Of a stretch of DNA of 64,000 nt, positions 40,714-49,345 are shown piece after piece. The notes beneath the pieces are model-generated. The model was given only the letters and a program-made list of their open reading frames with translations. It did not search any database and had not been told where the DNA came from. Within the stretch, counting starts at the first letter, position 1; every line of letters begins with the position of its first letter. The position numbers were made by a program, and so were the translations under genes. Source of the DNA: Bacillota bacterium (GTDB lineage Bacteria > Bacillota > Clostridia > Lachnospirales > Lachnospiraceae); NCBI GenBank assembly GCA_023423335.1, contig JAFAFU010000084.1, positions 1-64,000 on the forward strand, in the 5' to 3' direction.

Positions 40714-42134
40714 TCCCGGAGGATGACAGGAATAGGAGCCAGAGAAGAACGATTTTTTCAATTATCTATATATTTATGGGTCTGTTTGTGCTGGTAATGG
40801 GATATTTTTCTTATTTTCTCCTGTTTCGAAGCAGGGAGATTATTAACAGTACCTATAACCGGAGGGAAGAGATATTATCGGAGCGGGTTCTCAGAGGTAA
40901 GATCCTGGCTTCGGATTACAGCGTCCTGGCGGAAACCGTAGTGGATGAGGAGGGCAATGAGACCAGGAGATATCCCTACGGTGATGTATTTGCCCATGTT
41001 GTCGGCAGATCCATAAAGGGGATGAGCGGTCTGGAGGAGAGTGAGAATATCCGGCTGCTGACCTCTAATGTGAATTCCATGGATAATATGTATCATGATC
41101 TGATCGGGGAGAAGAACCTGGGAGATAATATCGTCACGACTTTGGATCCTGCCCTGCAGCAGATTGCCTATGATGCCCTGGGGAGCTATCGCGGTGCGGT
41201 TGTGGTTATGGAGCCGGCAACCGGAAAGATTCTTGCGATGGTTTCAAAGCCTGCCTATGATCCGAATCAGATTATAAAGGAATGGGATGAGCTGGTAAGG
41301 GATGAAGCCATAGAGTCCCGCCTGCTTAACCGTGCGACCCAGGGTCTGTACCCGCCCGGTTCTACCTTCAAGCTGCTGACCGCACTCAGCTTCCTGCGTG
41401 AGAATCCGGATTATCTGGAATATGAATATGATTGTGACGGAAGTACCGAATATGAGGGAATGGTCGTCCATTGTTATAATAATAAAGCCCATGGGGAGCT
41501 TGATCTGAAGCAATCCTTTGCCAAATCCTGCAACACCTCTTTTGCTTCCATCGGAAAGGATTTGGATATGATGAATTTTCGGGAAATCTGTGAGGATTTT
41601 CTTTATAATAAACCGATTCCGGTTAATATGGCCAGCAGTATCAGCAGCTTTGAATTAAAGGCAGGCAGTTCGGGAGTGAAGGAGAAGATGCAGACTGCCA
41701 TCGGACAGGGAAAAACCCTGGTTACTCCGCTTCACAATGCCATGATCGCCGCTGCGGCTGCCAATGGCGGCGTTATCATGAAGCCCTATGTGGTGGACCA
41801 TATTGAAAATGCCGACGGCGGTATTGTTAAAAGCTATAAGCCCCAAACCTATGCGAAGCCTATGACCTTCCTGGAAGCGGATTATCTGTCCGAACTGATG
41901 AGGGAAGTAGTAAAGAACGGAACCGCCAAGGAGCTGGAGGCACTTGGCATTAAAGCCGCAGGCAAAACGGGCTCCGCGGATACAGAGGGAAAACCGGCCC
42001 ATGCCTGGTTCATCGGATATGCTCCGGCGGACGATCCGCAGTTGGTGGTCAGCGTTATTGTTGAGAGTGTGGGAACCGGAAGTGAATATGCTGTTCCTAT
42101 CGCAAGTAAGATATTTGATGCATATTTTAATTAG
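40710..42134 (+). CDS. Class B penicillin-binding protein (transpeptidase)
   Basis: A 474-residue protein with one N-terminal membrane anchor (IFSIIYIFMGLFVLVMGYFSYF), a short dimerisation domain and a transpeptidase domain. The catalytic motifs are PGSTFK (SxxK), KSCNTSF (SxN) and AGKTGSAD (KTG). The size matches the small PbpA-like class found with FtsW/RodA partners in Gram-positive bacteria. GGAGG at 40700-40704 sets the ATG at 40710, which overlaps the upstream stop (ATGA), implying translational coupling. Confidence 0.93.
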   Translation: MIPEDDRNRSQRRTIFSIIYIFMGLFVLVMGYFSYFLLFRSREIINSTYNRREEILSERVLRGKILASDYSVLAETVVDEEGNETRRYPYGDVFAHVVGRSIKGMSGLEESENIRLLTSNVNSMDNMYHDLIGEKNLGDNIVTTLDPALQQIAYDALGSYRGAVVVMEPATGKILAMVSKPAYDPNQIIKEWDELVRDEAIESRLLNRATQGLYPPGSTFKLLTALSFLRENPDYLEYEYDCDGSTEYEGMVVHCYNNKAHGELDLKQSFAKSCNTSFASIGKDLDMMNFREICEDFLYNKPIPVNMASSISSFELKAGSSGVKEKMQTAIGQGKTLVTPLHNAMIAAAAANGGVIMKPYVVDHIENADGGIVKSYKPQTYAKPMTFLEADYLSELMREVVKNGTAKELEALGIKAAGKTGSADTEGKPAHAWFIGYAPADDPQLVVSVIVESVGTGSEYAVPIASKIFDAYFN

Positions 42135-42135
42135 T

Positions 42136-42162
42136 GATAAAGGTATTTATCGAACTGTTTTT
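42136..42162 (+). terminator. Weak hairpin after the PBP gene
   Basis: GATAAA (42136-42141) and TTTATC (42146-42151) form a short stem with a GGTA loop. A T run follows six bases later, so termination is possible but weak. Confidence 0.35.
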
Positions 42163-42216
42163 GTTGTAAAGAGGATGGTAATCTAAAGGGATATGTTAAA
42201 AATTAATATAAATAAG

Positions 42217-42245
42217 TTGAAAACTTGTGCATATTGATGTATACT
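42217..42245 (+). promoter_or_regulatory. Promoter of the NUDIX gene
   Basis: TTGAAA (42217-42222) and TATACT (42240-42245) are spaced by 17 nt, about 45 nt before the start codon. Confidence 0.7.
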
Positions 42246-42288
42246 TTAGGTTAGTTAAGACGGCACACCAAAAGCAGGAGGAATTGCG

Positions 42289-42741
42289 ATGGTAGAAGCA
42301 ACGAGCTGTGGTGGTGTAGTTATATTCAGAGGGAAGATTTTATTACTGTATAAAAATTACAAGAATAAATATGAGGGGTGGGTGCTACCAAAAGGAACTG
42401 TGGAAGAAGGAGAGGAATATAAGGAAACGGCAATCCGAGAGGTGAGAGAGGAAGCTGGGACGAATGCTTCCATCATCAAATACATCGGAAAGAGTCAATA
42501 TTCCTTCAGCACACCTCAAAATACAGTATTAAAGGATGTTCATTGGTATTTAATGATGTCTGAAAGTTATTACAGCAAACCACAAAGGGAAGAGTATTTT
42601 ATGGACTCCGGCTACTACAAATATCATGAGGCATTCCATATGTTGAAATTTGCCAATGAGAAGCAGATTCTCGAGCGGGCATATAATGAATATATTGACC
42701 TCAAGAAGAGTAACCTGTGGGGAAATAAAAAATATTTTTAA
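42289..42741 (+). CDS. NUDIX hydrolase
   Basis: A 150-residue NUDIX-fold pyrophosphohydrolase. The NUDIX box reads GTVEEGEEYKETAIREVREEAGT, matching Gx5Ex7REUxEExGU, and the first strand (TSCGGVVIFRGKILLLYK) is typical. Substrates in this family range from nucleotides and dinucleoside polyphosphates to capped RNA, and the sequence does not discriminate. It is monocistronic between its own promoter and a strong terminator. Confidence 0.88.
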   Translation: MVEATSCGGVVIFRGKILLLYKNYKNKYEGWVLPKGTVEEGEEYKETAIREVREEAGTNASIIKYIGKSQYSFSTPQNTVLKDVHWYLMMSESYYSKPQREEYFMDSGYYKYHEAFHMLKFANEKQILERAYNEYIDLKKSNLWGNKKYF

Positions 42742-42751
42742 CAGCAGACTT

Positions 42752-42787
42752 AAAGGGACTGTTCCGGTAACGGAGCAGTCCCTTTTT
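42752..42787 (+). terminator. Terminator of the NUDIX gene
   Basis: AAAGGGACTG (42752-42761) pairs with CAGTCCCTTT (42776-42785), with an inner TCCG/CGGA stem, and runs into TTTTT. Confidence 0.9.
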
Positions 42788-42810
42788 GCCGTGCGCCCGG
42801 CATGGGTGCA

Positions 42811-42911
42811 ATCTAACCAGAGAACATTAGATGAATATGAGATTGATGTTAGATAATAACCTAATAAAGTGTTTGACAAAAATAGAACAATATGTTAGAT
42901 TGATATCTAAC
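42811..42911 (+). promoter_or_regulatory. Promoter with a cluster of TTAGAT/ATCTAA operator half-sites
   Basis: A promoter TTGACA (42873-42878) with TAGATT (42896-42901) at 17 nt precedes the MFS gene. The -10 box lies in a perfect inverted repeat GTTAGAT-TGAT-ATCTAAC (42894-42911). Three more half-sites occur upstream: ATCTAAC at 42811, ATTAGAT at 42826 and GTTAGAT at 42848. ArsR-type repressors usually bind such A/T-rich dyads over the promoter, and an ArsR-type gene ends this operon, so autoregulation is likely. Confidence 0.65.
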
Positions 42912-42968
42912 AAGAAAGAAATGCTGATGAATAAGGTATAGTAATGGATGGATAGAAAGGGGATTCTT

Positions 42969-44279
42969 ATGAAAGGGGAAGAAAAGGTAGGATATAAGCA
43001 GATATTTCGGCAGAAGGAATACATGAAGACAGTGATAGCAGCAGTAATCAATCGCTTTGGAGACTCCATTGACAGCATTGCCCTCACCTGGCTGGTATAC
43101 CAGCTTACAGGGAGTGCCGCCTGGTCGGCAATTATCTTTGGTGTGAATCGGATTCCGACGATTTTTTTGCAGCCCTTTGCGGGAGCGGCGATCGAAGGGA
43201 AGAATAAGAAACGGATTATGATACTGACGGATATTATACGAGGTGTCTGTGTAGGTTTCATTGCAACGGCATTTTTAAACGGCTTCTTAAATCAATGGCT
43301 GTTACTGATGGCAACGATTATTATATCCAGTGCCGAAGCGTTCCGGGGACCTGCCTCTTCCGCTCTGCTGCCTAAGCTTATTGAGAAAAAGTATTACGCC
43401 TTCGGGCTTTCCTTAAACTCCAGTGCCTGCAGTGCGATGGAGCTCATCGGTTTGGGTATGGCAGGGGTAATCATCTCTGTGTTTTCTGTCTCTGCCGCCA
43501 TTTATATCGATATGGCCACCTTTTTCCTTTCCGCCTTGATTATACTTACCTTAAGAGTGAAGGAGACAGGTTTGGTCCGGGGAAAAATTAATGCCAGAGA
43601 CTATATTGATAACCTGAGGGGCGGTTTCGGCTATCTGAAGAATAATGCTGTCCTGAGATATTTTGTATTGCTGGCTGTATTTTTGAATGCGGTTCTGGTT
43701 CCCCTGAACAGTCTTCAGGCACCGCTGGTCAGTGAAGTATTGAAGGTGAACGAGATTATGCTGTCGGTGCTTGGGGTGTCCATATCCCTTGGAATGATCG
43801 TCAGCGCCGCCGTCTATCCATATTTAAGTCGCCGTCTGAATAAGCGTTGGATCGCATCCCTCGGTGCATATTCCATTGGCAGTTTCTATCTGGCGCTTGT
43901 CATCGTGGGCAGGTTTATAACATCAGAGCTTATAATTTATGGTGTCGTTTCAATTGCATCCTTTCTTTTAGGGGTTGCGGTAGCCACTCTATCGAGCTTT
44001 TGCCATATTGAATTTATCAAGAATATTCAAGGAGAATATATCGCAAGGGTATCGGCAATCTTTAGTGCCTGCGGTGTGGCAGCAATTCCGGTTGTATCTT
44101 TTATTATAAGTATACTTGCAGGAATCACTCCGACTGTAGTATTATTCTTAGTAGCAGGAATATGCGGTATCATCATTAGCATCGCGCTATGCAGCAAAAA
44201 ACGATTTGCTGCCATGGATCAGAGTGCAGCGGAGGTCAATAAGAATGAAGAAGAGATTGCAGATATTACAACAGGCTAA
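42969..44279 (+). CDS. MFS transporter (MFS_3/enterobactin exporter-like)
   Basis: A 436-residue membrane protein with about 12 predicted membrane segments. INRFGDSIDSIALTWLVYQLTGSAAWSAIIFG and RIPTIFLQPFAGAAIEGKNKKRIMILTDIIRG carry the MFS motif A region between segments 2 and 3. It resembles drug/siderophore exporters of the MFS_3 group; the substrate is unknown. ATG 42969 follows AAAGGGG. It overlaps the next gene, an ArsR-type regulator, by 35 nt, and both are likely controlled by the operator cluster upstream. Confidence 0.85.
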   Translation: MKGEEKVGYKQIFRQKEYMKTVIAAVINRFGDSIDSIALTWLVYQLTGSAAWSAIIFGVNRIPTIFLQPFAGAAIEGKNKKRIMILTDIIRGVCVGFIATAFLNGFLNQWLLLMATIIISSAEAFRGPASSALLPKLIEKKYYAFGLSLNSSACSAMELIGLGMAGVIISVFSVSAAIYIDMATFFLSALIILTLRVKETGLVRGKINARDYIDNLRGGFGYLKNNAVLRYFVLLAVFLNAVLVPLNSLQAPLVSEVLKVNEIMLSVLGVSISLGMIVSAAVYPYLSRRLNKRWIASLGAYSIGSFYLALVIVGRFITSELIIYGVVSIASFLLGVAVATLSSFCHIEFIKNIQGEYIARVSAIFSACGVAAIPVVSFIISILAGITPTVVLFLVAGICGIIISIALCSKKRFAAMDQSAAEVNKNEEEIADITTG

Positions 44280-45348
44280 TCTGGTAGATGAAGCTTTTAT
44301 ACTGCTATACTACTGGGTGAACAAGGATGATATGGAGGAAGCGTTTCAGAGGAATGCATATGTTCCGGAGCAGGATATGGAACAGCATAAGGAGCGATTC
44401 CATATCCTGTATTCCATCTATTGTGATGTCAAGGAGCATTTTGCGGGCCGCAGGGAGCGGATCGAATATCTCTTCAAAGACCGTAATAACTTCTCAACCT
44501 ATGCGGCGTTATCTATACTTTGGAATTTTAATGATTATAATAACCGGCTTAGGCCTTATGAAGAAGTGTTTGGCGGGCTGGATGAGGAGAGTAAGGTAAA
44601 AGCTTATGCCAGATTGATTGACTGCGACGACAGTATCAGCACGCCGGACGAGAAACTGAGAAGCCAGGGGGACCTTATCGCATTCCTGGAAGGCTCTCCT
44701 TATAATAAAGAGACGAAATGGGAAGCAATCAAGATATATCATAATCAGGAGGAGTATTATAATGAAGTCCTGGCATTGCTGACAGAGACGATAGAGCTGT
44801 TTAAGAAGCGGCATCAATCTTCAATAACAATGCTGGAGAAGACCTTCTACGATTACTGGAGTGAATATCAGAGTAAGAAGGATATTATAGAGAATATACA
44901 GGAGAAATTGAGCTTGGCCTGGGAAGCGAGTGCTGCCGGAATAATTCTCCTGCCGCATTTATTTCAGCCCTTCAGCGTAGCATTATCTGTTGATGAGGAT
45001 GATCCATCCAAACCGGATGTGATTCGGATCGGTGTTATGCTGAATGAGAAATTTGTCCTGACAGGGAAACGGATCCAGAAGGAGGATATCGTTAACATCG
45101 GTAAGCTCCTGAGTGATAAGAGCAAGGTGGATATTCTGGAATTTGCCAGTAAGAAGCCCTGTTACGGAAAAGAGCTGGCGGGTGAATTACAGCTGTCTAC
45201 CGCTACTATCTCCTATCATGTCAATGCTCTGCTGAAGGAAAGACTTTTAAAGGCGGAGGTCAGCGCGAACCGGATATATTACAGTCTGAACCGGGAGACG
45301 CTGGAGGCCTGTCTTGATGATGTGAAGAATTATTTCTCGCAATATTAG
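44245..45348 (+). CDS. ArsR-type winged-helix regulator with long N-terminal domain
   Basis: A 367-residue protein. Residues about 1-285 form a helical domain without a family I can name confidently (DUF5937-like in general layout). Residues about 290-367 are an ArsR winged helix (LLSDKSKVDILEFASKKPCYGKELAGELQLSTATISYHVNALLKERLL). There is no obvious cluster of metal-binding cysteines, so it probably senses an organic ligand or protein state. GGAGG at 44231-44235 sets the start at 44245, inside the MFS gene. It is the predicted repressor of the MFS-arsR operon. Confidence 0.82.
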   Translation: MKKRLQILQQANLVDEAFILLYYWVNKDDMEEAFQRNAYVPEQDMEQHKERFHILYSIYCDVKEHFAGRRERIEYLFKDRNNFSTYAALSILWNFNDYNNRLRPYEEVFGGLDEESKVKAYARLIDCDDSISTPDEKLRSQGDLIAFLEGSPYNKETKWEAIKIYHNQEEYYNEVLALLTETIELFKKRHQSSITMLEKTFYDYWSEYQSKKDIIENIQEKLSLAWEASAAGIILLPHLFQPFSVALSVDEDDPSKPDVIRIGVMLNEKFVLTGKRIQKEDIVNIGKLLSDKSKVDILEFASKKPCYGKELAGELQLSTATISYHVNALLKERLLKAEVSANRIYYSLNRETLEACLDDVKNYFSQY

Positions 45349-45366
45349 AAGTTATGTCATTTATGG

Positions 45367-45395
45367 TTGACAAACGCAGTAAAGTATAGTACAAT
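45367..45395 (+). promoter_or_regulatory. Promoter of the RbsABC-type operon
   Basis: TTGACA (45367-45372) and TACAAT (45390-45395) are spaced by 17 nt. It lies before a terminator (45459-45488) and 160 nt before the first gene. Confidence 0.7.
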
Positions 45396-45458
45396 TTAAC
45401 TAAATTAAATATTGCTTATACCTCATGAACGGGTATTATTACTATAAGGGTTATGATT

Positions 45459-45488
45459 GCACTTATCTTTTTGATAAGTGCTTTTTTT
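45459..45488 (+). terminator. Leader terminator, possible attenuator
   Basis: GCACTTATC (45459-45467) and GATAAGTGC (45473-45481) form a perfect 9-bp stem followed by seven T residues. It lies downstream of the operon promoter and upstream of the ATPase gene, so it would attenuate the operon unless relieved. It might instead serve the upstream arsR gene. Confidence 0.75.
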
Positions 45489-45555
45489 CGTTGTTGCCCG
45501 GAAAGAAAGGAGGAAGGTGTCCGGTACTAATAATAAACCCATAAAATGAAGGAAG

Positions 45556-47070
45556 GTGATTACTATCAGTGAAATTATGTTAGATATGAAGGGAATACAT
45601 AAAAGCTTTCCGGGTGTCCATGCCTTAAAAAGTGTTGATTTTACTTTAAATAAAGGAGAAATCATGGGGTTGCTGGGCGAGAACGGCGCCGGTAAGTCTA
45701 CTTTAATGAAGGTCCTGGGCGGAATTGAGATTTTGGATTCAGGAGAGGTATATCTGGAAGGGAAAAAAGTAAATATCCACAACCCCAGAGAAGCTCAGAA
45801 AAACGGAATATCATTTATCCATCAGGAATTATCCTTATTTCTGGATCTGGATATAGCAACAAACATCTACATGCAGGATCTGCCTAACCAATACAGCTAT
45901 ATCCAGGAAAGAAAACTGCTGAAGATGACCAGACGAATACTGGAAATGGTCAGCCTTGGAAATCATAGTCCAAAAGAATTGATTAAGAATCTCCAGATGG
46001 GAGAACGTCAGCTGATTGAAATTGCGCGGTGTCTGATCATGGAAACCAGGATACTGGTTCTGGACGAACCGACATCCTCATTGACGAAGAAGGAAGTTGG
46101 TATTTTATTTGGTCTTATGCGGCAATTAAAGGAGAAAGGCATTTCGATTATCTTTATCTCCCACCGTATGGATGAGATTTTTGAGATCTGCGATAAGATT
46201 ACAATCATGAGGGATGGAAGATTAATAACTACAAAGGATATTACAGAGTGCACAACTGCTGATGTGGTAAAGCTGATGATTGGCAGGGATCTGGACGAGA
46301 TGTTCAATCGTGAATATATGGAACCGGGCAAAGAACTTCTGCGGGTAGATAAATTATGCAGGGGGGAACGCTTTCAAAATATTAATTTCAAGGTATGCGA
46401 AGGTGAAATTGTGGGCTTATATGGTTTGCTTGGGTCCGGACGCTCCGAGATTGCAAGATCGATATTCGGCCTGGAGAAATTTGATGGCGGTGAGGTGTAT
46501 ATGGAGGGCGAAAAGTGTCAAATCCGTCAGCCCATGGATGCAATTGAACACGGCATCGGGTTGATCACCGAAAACCGAAGGGAAGAAGGGCTGATGATAC
46601 GCCAGTCGGTAAGATTTAACCTTACGGCAGCCAATCTGAATGCCTATATTAGAAAATTCGGCATTATGGATCATAAACGTGAAGCTTCGGAATGCGGGAC
46701 CTATGTGAAGGAGTTGAATATAAAGACCTCCAGCCTGAAGAAAATCGTAGCCCATCTGAGTGGCGGAAACCAGCAGAAGGTTGTTATAGCAAAGTGGCTT
46801 AACAGAAGCCCTAAGGTTTTGATTTTGGACGAACCCACCAGAGGCATTGATGTAGGAGCAAAGCATGAGATATACGGTATATTGTCCAAGCTGGTCCAGA
46901 GGGGAAAAGGAGTTTTTGTAATTTCATCGGAGCTGAATGAAATTATGGGTCTTTGTGACAGAATTTTAGTAATCAGAAAAGGAAAAATTGTAAAAGAATT
47001 TACAGCGGACAAATTCAATAAAGAAGATTTGTTGGAAGCATCCATGGGAGGGTTGGTTAATGAAAATTAA
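45556..47070 (+). CDS. Sugar ABC transporter ATP-binding protein (RbsA/MglA type)
   Basis: About 500 residues with two fused ABC domains. The first has Walker A GENGAGKS, the degenerate signature LQMGERQ and Walker B ILVLDEP. The second has a degenerate Walker A (YGLLGSGRSE), a canonical signature LSGGNQQK and Walker B ILILDEP. Start uncertain: the AAGGAAGGTGA Shine-Dalgarno overlaps GTG 45556 and is too far from ATG 45577, whereas the ATC codon at 45565 has ideal spacing and aligns with typical family N-termini. It energises the permease whose gene overlaps its 3' end by 11 nt. Confidence 0.92.
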   Translation: MITISEIMLDMKGIHKSFPGVHALKSVDFTLNKGEIMGLLGENGAGKSTLMKVLGGIEILDSGEVYLEGKKVNIHNPREAQKNGISFIHQELSLFLDLDIATNIYMQDLPNQYSYIQERKLLKMTRRILEMVSLGNHSPKELIKNLQMGERQLIEIARCLIMETRILVLDEPTSSLTKKEVGILFGLMRQLKEKGISIIFISHRMDEIFEICDKITIMRDGRLITTKDITECTTADVVKLMIGRDLDEMFNREYMEPGKELLRVDKLCRGERFQNINFKVCEGEIVGLYGLLGSGRSEIARSIFGLEKFDGGEVYMEGEKCQIRQPMDAIEHGIGLITENRREEGLMIRQSVRFNLTAANLNAYIRKFGIMDHKREASECGTYVKELNIKTSSLKKIVAHLSGGNQQKVVIAKWLNRSPKVLILDEPTRGIDVGAKHEIYGILSKLVQRGKGVFVISSELNEIMGLCDRILVIRKGKIVKEFTADKFNKEDLLEASMGGLVNEN

Positions 47071-48028
47071 AGACATAAATGGAAAGGCATTAACGAAGCT
47101 GGCACTGAATTACGGCATCTATATATTCTTATTGGTTGTCTGTGTGGTCCTGGCATTTACTACGGAATCATTTTTAACAAAAACCAACATTACCAATGTA
47201 CTGTTACAGACTTCAATTATTGCAACAATGGCAATTGGGGTAACCTTTGTTATCATTACAGGAAATAATGATCTGTCCATGGGCAGCGTTATGGCAATTT
47301 CCAGCGCCGTTGGCATCGGATTGATAAAGGTATTTAATATGCCCTGGTGGCTGGGGATGATTATGATTATCCTGGTCTCCATACTTTTCGGTCTGCTGAA
47401 CGGTTATCTGGTAGCATTCTTGAAAATCCCCGCCTTCCTGGCAACGCTTTCCACGAAATTTATTGCCAGGGGTCTAACCCTGGTAGTATCCGGGGGCGTC
47501 TCCTGGTTTGACCTGCCGAAGGCATTTGTATTTATCGCATCAGGAAGCATGTTAGGGCTCCCGATGATTGTAGTTATTGTTCTTGCACTATACCTGCTGT
47601 TCCACTTCAGGTTAAAACATACCATATTCGGCAGAAGAATATATGCTGTCGGCAGCAGCGCGGAATCTGCCAGAGTATCCGGAATCAACGTAAAGAAAAC
47701 AATTGTATTGGCCTATATCCAGTGCGGTATTCTGGTCGGCATCGCAAGTATCCTGCAAACTGCCAGAATGAATTCCTTCTGGGCGGCCATGGGAACAGAT
47801 CTTGAGTTTCAGGCGATCGCCGGTACAATCATCGGCGGAACCAGTATGTCCGGCGGTGTCGGGAGCCTGGCAGGAACCTTCGCAGGTGTTCTGCTGATGG
47901 GTATTATCAATAATGCATTGAATCTGTATGGTGTAGATGCGAACTGGCAGGAAGCAGCCAGAGGTTTTGTTATCTTATTAGCTATCGTAGTAGATGCTTT
48001 GCGTCAGCGCTATAATACGGCTGAATAG
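47060..48028 (+). CDS. Sugar ABC transporter permease (RbsC type)
   Basis: A 322-residue permease with about nine membrane segments. GVTFVIITGNNDLSMGSVMAISSAVG and the cytoplasmic GRRIYAVGSSAESARVSGINVKKTIVLAY loop are characteristic of the carbohydrate uptake-2 (ribose/galactose) family. It is translated from a start inside the end of the ATPase gene, with GGGAGGG upstream. Substrate unknown; the downstream isomerases suggest a pentose, hexose or sugar acid. Confidence 0.93.
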   Translation: MKIKDINGKALTKLALNYGIYIFLLVVCVVLAFTTESFLTKTNITNVLLQTSIIATMAIGVTFVIITGNNDLSMGSVMAISSAVGIGLIKVFNMPWWLGMIMIILVSILFGLLNGYLVAFLKIPAFLATLSTKFIARGLTLVVSGGVSWFDLPKAFVFIASGSMLGLPMIVVIVLALYLLFHFRLKHTIFGRRIYAVGSSAESARVSGINVKKTIVLAYIQCGILVGIASILQTARMNSFWAAMGTDLEFQAIAGTIIGGTSMSGGVGSLAGTFAGVLLMGIINNALNLYGVDANWQEAARGFVILLAIVVDALRQRYNTAE

Positions 48029-48198
48029 CGGTGCGGGGTTAAGATAAAGATGCTTCTGTCGGAGGATTAAAATGTTGGTAAACCAACTTTTAATATATAC
48101 GCAGGCAAAGTGAAGCAAGATAATGCGAACAAGCCGGCGGACCCTGCCATATTATGAGCAGGAAGACTTAACAATCAAAAACAAGGAGGATTTTATTT

Positions 48199-49269
48199 AT
48201 GAAAAAGTTGCGGAAACTATTATCATTCGTATTGGTGGTCACAATGATGTTTACTTTGGCTGCCTGTTCCACAAAGAAAGATGACAAAACCGAAACTACA
48301 GGAATAGGTGCCACTGCAAAGCCGGAGGATAAGCAGGATGACAAAAAAGGAACAGACACAGAGGGGAAGCTTACCTTTGGCATCTCCATGCCTCAGCTTG
48401 ATAATGACGGCTTTAAAGCAAATCTGGTTGGTATTGAGCAGTATGCCGCAGCAAACGGAATCGAGATTATTACGACGGATGCTAAGACCATTGCGGATAC
48501 ACAGATGCAGCAGATCGAAGACTTTATAACTAAGGGCGTTGACGCCATTGTTATGTGCCCGATTGACTCGGGTGCACTGGCAGCGGCAGTTCAGAAAGCA
48601 AATGCGGCAGGTATTCCCGTAACCGCCTTTGATCGCAATGTATCCGGCGGAGAACTTGCAGGTTTAGCTGAATCAGACAACCGGGCGCATGGTGCAAAAG
48701 CAGCGGAGCTTATGGCGGAGGCGGCAGAAAAATCAGGGTTAAAAGTTTCTGATTTAAAGATACTTGAATTGCAGGGACCACTTTCCGCGTCCTCAGGTTT
48801 AGAGCGTCATGAAGGCTTTGAGCAGAAAGCAATAGAGCTTGGAATGGAAATTGTTATCTCCTTACCGACAGAATTCAAAATGGATCTGGCATACTCAGCA
48901 ATTCTGGATGCTTATCAGGCACACCCTAATATCAATGCAATTTATGTTCCCAGTGATAATGCATTATATAATGGCGTTGAATCAGCACTGCTCCAATTAG
49001 ATAAACTAAAGCCGGTTGGCCAAGAAGGTCACATCATTATTACCACGGTTGATGGAGGTCCCAAGGGACTGGATGGTGTACGAAACAGCTTTATTGATGC
49101 GATTGCAGCTCAATCCAAGCTGATTATGAGTAATGAAGCTATGGATCTGGCTTATAAAGCAGTTCGCGGAGAAACGGTTGAAAATAAAATAGTACGTATC
49201 CAGCCCACTCCGGTTACCATTGATAATGTTGAGGATGAGACTCTTTGGGCAAATGCAATTAAAAAGTAA
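48199..49269 (+). CDS. Sugar-binding lipoprotein (RbsB type, periplasmic binding protein-like domain)
   Basis: A 356-residue lipoprotein. The signal sequence ends in the lipobox TLAAC with Cys23 as the lipid anchor, followed by a charged linker and a type I periplasmic binding fold (TFGISMPQLDNDGFKANLVGIEQYAAANGIEIITTDAK; FITKGVDAIVMCPIDSGALAAAVQKANAAGIPVTAFDRN). AAGGAGG precedes the start. The 170-nt spacer before it contains a small hairpin (CCTGC/GCAGG). It delivers the sugar to the RbsC-type permease. Confidence 0.93.
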   Translation: MKKLRKLLSFVLVVTMMFTLAACSTKKDDKTETTGIGATAKPEDKQDDKKGTDTEGKLTFGISMPQLDNDGFKANLVGIEQYAAANGIEIITTDAKTIADTQMQQIEDFITKGVDAIVMCPIDSGALAAAVQKANAAGIPVTAFDRNVSGGELAGLAESDNRAHGAKAAELMAEAAEKSGLKVSDLKILELQGPLSASSGLERHEGFEQKAIELGMEIVISLPTEFKMDLAYSAILDAYQAHPNINAIYVPSDNALYNGVESALLQLDKLKPVGQEGHIIITTVDGGPKGLDGVRNSFIDAIAAQSKLIMSNEAMDLAYKAVRGETVENKIVRIQPTPVTIDNVEDETLWANAIKK

Positions 49270-49345
49270 GATTAAAATGACAAAAGCTACATAGGTATTT
49301 TCACAGGATCAACATACCGCCGATAACGGCAAGGAGGATGACATA

